This document shows positions 7,231 to 15,602 of a stretch of DNA of 64,000 nt, piece after piece; position 1 is the stretch's first letter; each line of letters begins with the position of its first letter. Source of the stretch: Blautia schinkii DSM 10518 (GTDB lineage: Bacteria; Bacillota; Clostridia; Lachnospirales; Lachnospiraceae); assembly GCA_000702025.1 (NCBI GenBank), contig JNKJ01000008.1:62001-126000 (forward strand). The letters run 5' to 3'. The translations under genes and the position numbers were made by a program. The notes beneath the pieces are model-generated. The model searched no databases. It was not told the origin of the DNA and saw only the letters and a program-made list of their open reading frames with translations.

Positions 7231-9828
7231 ATGAAATACACGAATTCGCATATCAATCAAATATCATTTCCTCTGGGAGGGATTGGCACAGGCTGTATCG
7301 GTCTTTCCGGGACAGGACGCCTTATTGACTGGGAGATTTTCGGACAGCCGAATAAAGAAAGCTATAATGGTTACAGCCATTTTGCTATTAAGCTTGAGAA
7401 AAATGGACAGGTTTTGGATACCCGTATCTTAAATGGCGATTTGCCGCCCCACTACATAGGCAGTACAAAAACTCACTGGCTCCACAGTGGCTTCGGCTTT
7501 GGTCCTGACCAGATAACCATGGCAGGATTTCCTCATTTTCGTGATGTCGCTTTTCAGGGGGATTTTCCTACTGCAAAGCTTGTGTTTAAGGATGAAGAGT
7601 TCCCTGCTACCGTAGAAATGACAGCGTTTAACCCTTTTATACCCTCTGATGATTTTCACTCCTCTCTTCCGGCGGCATTTTTTGAATTTGAGGTTCATAA
7701 TCCCACCGGCGAAGCTTTGGACTGCACCATTGCGTTCAGTGTGCAGAATGCTACAGGTTTGAAGAATGTGTGCAATCGGTTCTGTGAAAATGAAAACGGG
7801 AAATTTTTAAAATTGGAGTGTACAGAGCACCCAAAAGACAGCCCTCATTATGGAAATTTGTGTCTGGCAACAGATATGGATGAGGTCAGTTTTCAGGAAT
7901 ACTGGTACCGCGGCGGTTGGAGCGATGGTATTGAAATGTTTTGGCAGGATTTCTCCGCAAGCGGGCCGTTAAAAAACAGGCGATACGAAAATGATTTCTG
8001 TTCAAACCAGCAGCTAGTTTACGATGTGGGTACTTTAGCAGCACACAAACGGCTTCCTGCGGGCCAGACCGGGACATTTCGCTTTCTTCTCACCTGGTAT
8101 TACCCGAATATGTCCAAACATTGGGAACACCGGTATCACCCAGAGAAAAGGAAAGAGGATGCACCTGTATGGAGGCATTTTTATGGAGAAATGTTTTCGT
8201 CGGCTTTTGCTTGCGCTGATTATAGCCTGCCGAGATTTCAAAAACTAAAGAATCAGACGGAGCTGTTTCAAAATGCTCTTCTTTCCTCCACCTTGCCTGC
8301 TGAAGAGTTAGATGCCATCACCGCAAATCTCTCTACTTTAAAATCTCCCACGGTAATGCGGCTGACAGATGGAGAATTTTACGGGTTCGAAGGGGTAATT
8401 TCGGATTGCGGCTGCTGTGAGGGGTCTTGTCAGCATGTATGGAATTATGCATATGCGCTTCCGTTTTTATTCCCCAGGCTGGAACGTTCTATGAGAGAGC
8501 TTGAATTCCGTTACAATATGAGAAAGGACGGACGAATGAGCTTTCGTCTGATGCTTCCTCTTGGTTCTCCTCCCGCAGACTTCCGTGCCTGCGTCGATGG
8601 GCAGATGGGGGCTGTGATCAAGACCTACCGGGAGTGGAAAATCTGCGGTGACACCGCCTGGCTGGAAAGTATGTGGCCCTCGGTGTGGAAGGCTCTTTCT
8701 TATACCTGGTCTTCTACAAACGAAGATCAGTGGGACTTGGATCAGAGCGGAATACTTAGCGGTCGTCAGCATCACACTCTGGATATGGAACTTTTTGGCC
8801 CTAATTCCTGGCTTGAGAGCTTCTATCTATGTGCATTGAAAGCTGCTGCGGAGATGGCTGAGGCATTGTCGAAACTGGAAGAGGCCAGGCTGTGTCGTAA
8901 GCTTTTGGAAAATGGCAGGCTTTTTACAGAGAATGAGCTTTACAATGGGGCCTATTTCCATCAAGAACCGGTTCATGACAGTAAGGATATGCTGCTGCCC
9001 TTTGCGGACCAGACATGCCTGCACGGAGATTCCACTATGGAAGTGTATTGGAACGCTGAAAAGAATGAAATAAAATACCAAATCGGAGAGGGATGTATGA
9101 TCGACCAGGTGATTGGGCAGTGGCATGCCAACAATTGCGGTCTTGGAGAAATTCTGGATTCTTCTAAGGTCAGGCGAGCATTAAAAAGCATCTATGACAA
9201 TAACTATCACTCTTCTGTCAGAAATATTGTGAATCCGTGGAGGCTCTATACGCTCAATGATGAGGGCGGCGTTATGATCTGCACCTGGCCGGAGGAGAAA
9301 AAACGTCCCTCTATTCCTCTGACATACAATAGTGAGACCATGGCAGGGTTTGAATACCAGGTTGCTTCCCATATGGTACAGGAGGGAATGCTAAAAGAAG
9401 CCCATGATATCGTAGCTTCTATCAGGGACAGATATGATGGTTATAAAAGAAATCCTTATAATGAAATTGAGTGCGGAAGTAATTATGCCAGAAGTATGGC
9501 AAGCTATGGTCTGCTATTAGCCTATAGCGGATTTCAATATGATATGACCAAAGGACTTTTGGGCTTTTGTCCGGTACTAAGTACGCCTGCTTATCAGTTT
9601 TTCTGGAGTATTGAAAATGCATGGGGAATGTTTTACAAGGATAATGACAGGACGGTAAGACTATGTGTTTTATACGGTAAGCTTCACTTAAACGAGTTCC
9701 GGTGTTCTGATTTCAGGGATAAACAGGTGATGCTTGATGGGAAGCCTGCTGTAAAAACGGATACGAACACTGTCAGATTAGATTTAACTGTGAAAGAGGG
9801 AGAATCACTTACTTTCTGTCTGAAATGA
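7231..9828 (+). CDS. GH116 family glycoside hydrolase (beta-glucosidase/glucosylceramidase-like)
   Basis: An 865-residue enzyme with the two-domain build of GBA2-type family 116 hydrolases: an N-terminal beta-sandwich to about residue 330, then an (alpha/alpha)6 catalytic domain. The expected nucleophile is E397 in CCEGSCQHVWNYA and the acid/base is D518 in HTLDMELFGPNSW. Both motifs are intact. Known members cleave beta-glucosides, beta-xylosides or N-acetylglucosaminides with retention of configuration. There is no signal peptide, so it acts in the cytoplasm on imported sugar. GGGAGG precedes the ATG. It is the last gene of the permease operon and ends at a bidirectional terminator. Exact substrate unknown. 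Confidence 0.88.
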   Translation: MKYTNSHINQISFPLGGIGTGCIGLSGTGRLIDWEIFGQPNKESYNGYSHFAIKLEKNGQVLDTRILNGDLPPHYIGSTKTHWLHSGFGFGPDQITMAGFPHFRDVAFQGDFPTAKLVFKDEEFPATVEMTAFNPFIPSDDFHSSLPAAFFEFEVHNPTGEALDCTIAFSVQNATGLKNVCNRFCENENGKFLKLECTEHPKDSPHYGNLCLATDMDEVSFQEYWYRGGWSDGIEMFWQDFSASGPLKNRRYENDFCSNQQLVYDVGTLAAHKRLPAGQTGTFRFLLTWYYPNMSKHWEHRYHPEKRKEDAPVWRHFYGEMFSSAFACADYSLPRFQKLKNQTELFQNALLSSTLPAEELDAITANLSTLKSPTVMRLTDGEFYGFEGVISDCGCCEGSCQHVWNYAYALPFLFPRLERSMRELEFRYNMRKDGRMSFRLMLPLGSPPADFRACVDGQMGAVIKTYREWKICGDTAWLESMWPSVWKALSYTWSSTNEDQWDLDQSGILSGRQHHTLDMELFGPNSWLESFYLCALKAAAEMAEALSKLEEARLCRKLLENGRLFTENELYNGAYFHQEPVHDSKDMLLPFADQTCLHGDSTMEVYWNAEKNEIKYQIGEGCMIDQVIGQWHANNCGLGEILDSSKVRRALKSIYDNNYHSSVRNIVNPWRLYTLNDEGGVMICTWPEEKKRPSIPLTYNSETMAGFEYQVASHMVQEGMLKEAHDIVASIRDRYDGYKRNPYNEIECGSNYARSMASYGLLLAYSGFQYDMTKGLLGFCPVLSTPAYQFFWSIENAWGMFYKDNDRTVRLCVLYGKLHLNEFRCSDFRDKQVMLDGKPAVKTDTNTVRLDLTVKEGESLTFCLK

Positions 9829-9845
9829 CAGAAATGAGACAATTC

Positions 9846-9890
9846 AGGATAAAAGGCCTGTGCATATTTATTGTGCAGGCCTTTTATCCT
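9846..9890. terminator. Bidirectional terminator between GH116 and response regulator genes
   Basis: A 15-bp stem, AGGATAAAAGGCCTG/CAGGCCTTTTATCCT, with a 15-nt loop. The A-tract and T-tract in the arms make it work both ways. It overlaps the last codons of the regulator gene, whose stop lies in the loop at 9868-9870. Confidence 0.85.
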
Positions 9891-11091
9891 GGGTTCTTCT
9901 ATATTCGGAAGGTGTATACCCGGTTAGTTTCTTAAACACATGATTGAAGTAGCGATAATTGCTATAACCAACTAGTTCCGCTACATCTGCCACTCTGCTC
10001 TCAGGATGCTTTAAAAGTGCACAGGCTTTTTCTACCCGTATCCTTGAGAGATAAACAGAGAAATTCACTCCCAGATTCTGTGTGAAAAGTGTGGACAGGT
10101 AATTGTAAGATACATAAGCGGCATCCGCCACATCCTGAAGACTGATATCATGGGCATAATTTTTCTGGATGAACTGTATTGCCTTATCAAGAACGCTTTC
10201 TGAATCCTCCCGGACTTCGCCATTATCAAGAAAGACCGTTTGTGCAGACTGTTCCAGGGCGCTCTGATAGGATTCTCTGCACTCGGAAATACCAGCCATT
10301 TCTTTTCCCTCGTAAAATATTACCTTATGATGGATAATTGTTTCAATCCTGCTGCATGCTTTCTGAACGCATATTTTGTTTTTACTGGAAAGAGACTTAT
10401 CCATCGGCGCAATCAGAACAAACTGATGGTTGCAGATAAATAATTCTTTACCATTTATAGGCTCAAGCAGTTCCTCAAAAATATTCATACAACAGAAAAG
10501 AAGCAATTCCTCTTCTGCACTGTCCTGGTATTTTAACTGAGGAATGATCAGGAATAACTGACACGGACCTTCCAAATGTTCTAAGCGAAGCTTTTGTGTC
10601 TGTATGGCAGAAGCCTGTGTAAACATTAGAGAAATTAAAGCCTGTTGTCTCAGTGTGGGCAGGTTGTCAATGAAAAACTCTTCATACTCATGAAGCATGA
10701 CATCCCTCTTCTTCTCCTGGCTGATTTTCTCTGCCACTTTTTCTAAGGTTTCCATAAGCTCATTCACAGAACATGGCTTCAACAAATAATTACACACGCC
10801 AAGACGGATAGCTTCTCTTGCGTACTGGAAATCTTCATAACCGGACAGAATAATAATCTTGATGTCAGGATACTTATTTACCAGATGCGCTGATAACGCT
10901 AACCCGTCCATCTGAGGCATTTTTATATCTGTAATTACAATATCCGGCGGATTTTCCTTAAGATTATCCAGTAATTCTTTTCCATCATAGTAGATACCGC
11001 AGATTTCAAAATCTTCTGATTCTTTCTGAATCATATCTGCGATAGTTTTTGCAATAAATACCTGGTCTTCCACCACTGCCACTTGATACAT
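9868..11091 (-). CDS. AraC-type response regulator (YesN-like), locus 1
   Basis: A 407-residue cytosolic transcription factor. Residues 1-120 are a receiver domain with acidic pocket ED (8-9), phosphorylation site D55 in VITDIKMPQMDG and a conserved Lys in LLKPC. The last 100 residues hold two AraC helix-turn-helix units (SLQDVADAAYVSYNYLS and RVADVAELVGYSNYRYF). It is the partner of the kinase encoded upstream and probably activates the locus 1 sugar genes. I chose the ATG at 11091 over a longer frame beginning at 11160: it lies one base after the kinase stop and has GGGAG at the right distance, indicating translational coupling. Confidence 0.9.
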   Translation of the reverse strand: MYQVAVVEDQVFIAKTIADMIQKESEDFEICGIYYDGKELLDNLKENPPDIVITDIKMPQMDGLALSAHLVNKYPDIKIIILSGYEDFQYAREAIRLGVCNYLLKPCSVNELMETLEKVAEKISQEKKRDVMLHEYEEFFIDNLPTLRQQALISLMFTQASAIQTQKLRLEHLEGPCQLFLIIPQLKYQDSAEEELLLFCCMNIFEELLEPINGKELFICNHQFVLIAPMDKSLSSKNKICVQKACSRIETIIHHKVIFYEGKEMAGISECRESYQSALEQSAQTVFLDNGEVREDSESVLDKAIQFIQKNYAHDISLQDVADAAYVSYNYLSTLFTQNLGVNFSVYLSRIRVEKACALLKHPESRVADVAELVGYSNYRYFNHVFKKLTGYTPSEYRRTQDKRPAQ

Positions 11092-11092
11092 A

Positions 11093-12949
11093 TTACAGTC
11101 TCCCTTCCCCCTCTGAAACGGATACGGACAGTTCACTGCCGTGTTCCGAAAGGATTTCACTAACCTTGTCCATCTCTAAAAAGCCGTTAATTGTAAGCGT
11201 GATTTCCGTTCCTTTATCAGGCTCCGACTCAATTTTCAGAGCGAAATTTTCTCCGAAATAAAGTCGTAAGCGTTTCAATACATTTGAAACAGCATAACTG
11301 CTGTTCTCTTTTTCTTTTGATTCTGCCCCAGATTCTACATTGAATATCCGCATTATTTCATCATTGGTCATTCCACATCCATTATCCGTTAACAAAATAA
11401 CCAAATTCTTATTACAACGTATAAAGGAAACGGTTATCTCCGGATTTTTTACTCTCTTAGAAAATCCATGAACTATAGAATTTTCTACAAAGGGTTGAAG
11501 AAGAAATCGGGGTATCCGTACATTCCCAAGCCCTTCCGCTGAGGTAATGGAAAAATCCAGTTGTTCTGACATTAATGATTTCTGCAGCGTCAAATAGTGC
11601 ATCAAAAAATCCTTTTCGTCATTTATTGAAATCCACATTTCGCCTTTATTTAGGGAAAGACGGAAAAGCTTTGCCATGGAATAGATGGTGGCGGCTATCT
11701 CTGTCTGGCCGCAGGCACTTGCTTTCCAATAAATTAAATCCAGCATATTATACAGAAAATGAGGATTGATCTGAGCCTGAAGAGCTCCCAGCATCGCTTC
11801 CTGCTCCTTCATTTTTATTGCATAATTCTGGTGGATTAAATCCTTAATATGTGACACCATGTGGTTATACCCACGGGTAAGCTGCCCAATCTCATCCTCA
11901 TATTTTACCGCTACATACTGGTCGAAATCACCTTTTTGGAACTTTGCCATAGAACCAATCAGTTCTTTGAGCGGGGAGGTAACTGCCTTTGTCAACAGGA
12001 CGGCCATAATACAAAAAACACTCACCGCAGCAAGAGCAATCAGAATCACATAGGCATAAGAATTCCAGAAATCTTTTTTGATGATCCGTGACAAATCCAT
12101 ATCATAGTAGACTTTCCAGCCGAGGGAATTTTCATCTGTAAAGCACACAAGATGCTGCCGGTTGTCAATGGTATGATAAAATATTTTGTCCTTACCTTCG
12201 TTATTAAGAGCGGACTCAGGCATATTGCTTCCAGCACTGAACAACTCATTACCTTTACGGTCATACACTGCCAAAGAACTATAGTCATCCTTGAGAAAGC
12301 TGCTACAGAATGTCTGAAGGTGCTCCAAATTAACCCCCAAAAGAAGATATCCCTGAAGTTCGAAATTCTTTTGGGGATTTCGCAATGTTCGTATATATAA
12401 AAGCTTGTCCATTCTGTTCTGGAGGATGATAGAAGTATCCTCTTTTTTAAGAAGGTAACAGCCATAATCCTGACCCAAGGCTATAAAATCCGTAAAAATT
12501 TCGCTCTCAACCAAATCTTTGTAATCTCTCATACCAAAGCTGTTATCCTTAGCTACGTAATATCCGTTGGAAAGGCTCAGGCCATTAGTAATTCCTGTGA
12601 AATCAATATCGTCTTTAAATAAAGTCATTCCAAGAAGGAAATTATTCAGTACAGTTTTGCTTTTTGTGCCGGAAAAATCCTGTGTTCCGTTTATAATATC
12701 AAGGACCGTGTCATTTGTATAAGTTAGTGAAGATATATTCAGGAGATCCGTCTGTAAGTTATTAAGATAATTATTGAATTGCTCCAAAGATTCTTTATTT
12801 GATATTTCTATCTGGGCATTGATTTCTCGCTGAGTATTCCTTACAGAAACAACAATAAAAATCATACTGTAAATCAGAATAATAACTGTCATAGACATGA
12901 CAACCTTGGTGAGGAGCTTCCAGTTTTTATATTTTTTCATTTTACCCAT
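11093..12949 (-). CDS. YesM-type sensor histidine kinase, locus 1
   Basis: A 618-residue membrane kinase. A membrane segment lies at about residues 14-34, then an extracellular sensor of some 250 residues, a second membrane segment near 295-315, a HAMP linker, the His_kinase domain with phospho-acceptor in INPHFLYNMLD, and an HATPase_c domain (LLQPFVENSIVHGF, DNGCGM). It likely senses extracellular sugar, possibly through the SBP, and phosphorylates the regulator encoded 1 bp downstream. Two in-frame ATGs compete as start: 12949, and 12940, which has GGATGGG in better position. It has its own promoter at 12976-13004. Confidence 0.9.
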   Translation of the reverse strand: MGKMKKYKNWKLLTKVVMSMTVIILIYSMIFIVVSVRNTQREINAQIEISNKESLEQFNNYLNNLQTDLLNISSLTYTNDTVLDIINGTQDFSGTKSKTVLNNFLLGMTLFKDDIDFTGITNGLSLSNGYYVAKDNSFGMRDYKDLVESEIFTDFIALGQDYGCYLLKKEDTSIILQNRMDKLLYIRTLRNPQKNFELQGYLLLGVNLEHLQTFCSSFLKDDYSSLAVYDRKGNELFSAGSNMPESALNNEGKDKIFYHTIDNRQHLVCFTDENSLGWKVYYDMDLSRIIKKDFWNSYAYVILIALAAVSVFCIMAVLLTKAVTSPLKELIGSMAKFQKGDFDQYVAVKYEDEIGQLTRGYNHMVSHIKDLIHQNYAIKMKEQEAMLGALQAQINPHFLYNMLDLIYWKASACGQTEIAATIYSMAKLFRLSLNKGEMWISINDEKDFLMHYLTLQKSLMSEQLDFSITSAEGLGNVRIPRFLLQPFVENSIVHGFSKRVKNPEITVSFIRCNKNLVILLTDNGCGMTNDEIMRIFNVESGAESKEKENSSYAVSNVLKRLRLYFGENFALKIESEPDKGTEITLTINGFLEMDKVSEILSEHGSELSVSVSEGEGRL

Positions 12950-12975
12950 CCAATACTATTGTATTCTTTAGTAAT

Positions 12976-13004
12976 ATCATATCAAATGAGCACCTTTACC
13001 ACAA
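12976..13004 (-). promoter_or_regulatory. Promoter of the locus 1 kinase-regulator operon
   Basis: Leftward TTGTGG (13004-12999), a 17-bp spacer and TATGAT (12981-12976), about 30 bp upstream of the kinase start. This gives the two-component genes a constitutive supply independent of the GH2 operon upstream. Confidence 0.7.
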
Positions 13005-13050
13005 CATAATTCTTGTATTTATTCAGTGTTGTGCCATAATATTTTCCCTT

Positions 13051-13101
13051 GGCAAAAAGCTCCGAATCGCAGCCAATACTGCGCATTCAGAGCTTTTTGC
13101 C
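13051..13101 (-). terminator. Terminator after the GH2 beta-mannosidase gene
   Basis: A 12-bp stem, GGCAAAAAGCTC/GAGCTTTTTGCC, with a 27-nt loop that itself can pair, located 41 bp past the GH2 stop. It separates the locus 2 operon from the locus 1 kinase gene. Confidence 0.7.
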
Positions 13102-13141
13102 GCCTCATTTGATTTCATGTCTGCAAGAAAGCATTAAAGCA

Positions 13142-15589
13142 TCATCCTTCAAAGCTGTCATACAAACTATATATCTCAGGCCCTTTTTTGGGTGCTTTTT
13201 CTAAGACGATTTTTTTCTGCTGACCTGGAATCAGGTCGAAGTAATTGTCTGACAGCACGATATCCTCTCCGAAATCAATCTCCACAAATTTAGCAAACTG
13301 GTCTGTTCGGAAAATCCAGGTTTTATCATCCACCTTCTCAAAGGTGATCAGAGGCTTGTGGAACTCGAAATGCTTGGCCTGGACAAACAATACACTGCCC
13401 TCTCCTACAGTTTTACCACCAGATTCATAAGAGTAGACCAGATAATATTTTCTTTGGTCCTGACGAGTCTTGATGTAGTCATTAAGCTCCAAATGGACAA
13501 TATGTTCAGTATGAAGCCTTCTCACCTGGCATTCAACCGAGTCTTCCATCACCACACCGTTATTCACACGCATTAGCTTCCAGTTCAAAATTCCCTGTGT
13601 ACCCTTAAGCGTTTCATTGCTCAGATACAGGTCCACCGTGGTTCCTTCCTCGCAGGCAGAAACCAGTATGGGCCCATAGAATCTCTTTGCCCCGTATTGA
13701 AGCCCTTTCCATCTGCCAAAGCAGTCAATGCTTGCCCAGGAAGCTACGGGCCAGCAGTCATTTACCTGCCAGAACAAGGTTCCCATACATCTTCTGTTAT
13801 TTCTGTTTCTGCGCCAGTGCTCCACACCATAGCGGATTCCCTCTATCTGAATCATCTGGGACAAATAGATCAAGGCCCGGAAGTCCTTAGGGAATTTGAA
13901 GTATTGGCTGATATAGGAATTAATAACCCTGTTTCCGTTCTTACTCTTCTGATGATTTTCCATTACATAGGAGAAAATATTCCGGTCCTCAGGCTGGGTA
14001 AAGGATTCAATGGTCTTTATACACGGAAAGGATTGCAAACCAAATTCCGAATTAAACCTTGGGAAAGTGCTGCGGTAATGGGTAAACGGTTTTTCTCCGT
14101 GCCATACTCTCCAGTCATGAGAATCGCCATAGTTTTCATTCTCTGTATCCTTCATGCTGCCGGTGGATGAGGGGGAGCTTGGCCAATAGGAAATATGTGG
14201 TGCCTCTTCCTTCACCATGGCTGGCATATCTACCTCATACTGGCGGATATACATTTGCTTATATTTAGGATTCATATCCTCCCAGATCATCATTTCTGTC
14301 TCATTGTTGCCGCATAAAAGAGCGATGCAGGCATGGTCCCTGAGCCTTCTGGACTGTTGGATGATCTCCTGCGTCATGTTCTCTTTTTCTTCGCCGCTCC
14401 AGATGGAAACGATATTGGCAAACATAAAGTCCTGCCATACCATCAGACCTGTTTCATCACAATAATCCAAAAACTCGTCAGAGGGGTACACACCGCCGCC
14501 CCATACACGGATCATGTTGAAATTCGCTTTCAGGCAGTTGTCTATCAGCTTTCGGGAACGCTCACCGCTGGTTCTTCCGAGGAGGCTGTCCTCTGGTATG
14601 TAGTCTGCGCCCCTGGCGAACACTTCCACGCCATTGATTTTAAAATAAAAGCTGCTGCCCCACTCGTCCTTATCCTGACATAGCTCCAGGGTACGAAGAC
14701 CGATTTTCTTTTCACAACTGTCTACGATGTTTCCATTACAGATGATTTCTGCCTTTATCTTGTATAACGGCTGTTCTCCATATCCGTTACACCACCAAAG
14801 CTCCGGGTTTTTAATAGTAATTACCGCTGTTCCTTCATCTGCGGGTTCCCTTGTAATCAGGGTTCCATCCGGAGAAAAAACACTGATGACACATTCTGTT
14901 CCTGTGCCGCTGCTTCCCGCATCTGTCTTAAAGGCTTCTGTCTTAAAGATTTCCGTTTCCATGCGGCAGGTAAGCACCACTTCCTCAAATTTATGGAGCT
15001 GATCCGCTTTTAGGTTCAGAATTCTTCCGCCCTTATATCCCTGGATACTTATCGGCTTCCATATCCCCATATCCGCAAGCGACGGACCCCAGTCCCAGCC
15101 GAACATGTAAGCTGCTTTCCTCATCTGTATATGTGCCTGGAAAAGATGTCCCTCAAGATCCATATCCGGGTGTTTAGCTTTGATTGTTTCAAGATGTTTA
15201 TAAGGCGAGGTGAACCGTACAAGAATCTCATTCTCTCCTTCCCGGAGAAGCCCGGCTATATCTGCCTCCCATACGCGGTGCATATTGTCACACTGCAGTA
15301 CAGAGGAACTATTGATTGAAATCTGTGCTATGGTATCGATTCCTTCGCAGGAAAGTATCACCTTATCCATGGTGAGCAGCTCCGGTTCCACGGAAAAAAT
15401 CTTTCTGTAAACATAGTCTTTCTCAGAAACCTGCCTGGCGTCAATTTCATTTTCCCTATAGAACGGGTCTTCAATCGCTCCCGCTTCTAAAAGATTTTGA
15501 TATACGCTGCCGGGCACCTGTGCCGGAAGCCATTGGTCTTCTCCGACACATCTCATCTCCCATATTCCGTTAAGAGATAGCTTTACCAT
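13142..15589 (-). CDS. GH2 family beta-mannosidase
   Basis: An 815-residue retaining glycosidase with the modular GH2 layout: N-terminal jelly-roll sugar-binding domain, Ig-like domain, TIM-barrel catalytic domain and C-terminal beta domains. The acid/base is E430 in CGNNETEM and the nucleophile is E515 in NSEFGLQSF. The segments FGWDWGP and RVWGGGVYPSDEFLDYCDE are typical of beta-mannosidases rather than beta-galactosidases. No signal peptide, so it removes terminal beta-mannose from imported oligosaccharides in the cytoplasm. AGGAGG precedes the ATG, 13 bp after the GH95 stop. It is the last gene of the locus 2 transport operon. Confidence 0.9.
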   Translation of the reverse strand: MVKLSLNGIWEMRCVGEDQWLPAQVPGSVYQNLLEAGAIEDPFYRENEIDARQVSEKDYVYRKIFSVEPELLTMDKVILSCEGIDTIAQISINSSSVLQCDNMHRVWEADIAGLLREGENEILVRFTSPYKHLETIKAKHPDMDLEGHLFQAHIQMRKAAYMFGWDWGPSLADMGIWKPISIQGYKGGRILNLKADQLHKFEEVVLTCRMETEIFKTEAFKTDAGSSGTGTECVISVFSPDGTLITREPADEGTAVITIKNPELWWCNGYGEQPLYKIKAEIICNGNIVDSCEKKIGLRTLELCQDKDEWGSSFYFKINGVEVFARGADYIPEDSLLGRTSGERSRKLIDNCLKANFNMIRVWGGGVYPSDEFLDYCDETGLMVWQDFMFANIVSIWSGEEKENMTQEIIQQSRRLRDHACIALLCGNNETEMMIWEDMNPKYKQMYIRQYEVDMPAMVKEEAPHISYWPSSPSSTGSMKDTENENYGDSHDWRVWHGEKPFTHYRSTFPRFNSEFGLQSFPCIKTIESFTQPEDRNIFSYVMENHQKSKNGNRVINSYISQYFKFPKDFRALIYLSQMIQIEGIRYGVEHWRRNRNNRRCMGTLFWQVNDCWPVASWASIDCFGRWKGLQYGAKRFYGPILVSACEEGTTVDLYLSNETLKGTQGILNWKLMRVNNGVVMEDSVECQVRRLHTEHIVHLELNDYIKTRQDQRKYYLVYSYESGGKTVGEGSVLFVQAKHFEFHKPLITFEKVDDKTWIFRTDQFAKFVEIDFGEDIVLSDNYFDLIPGQQKKIVLEKAPKKGPEIYSLYDSFEG

Positions 15590-15602
15590 ATGTATGTCCT
15601 CC

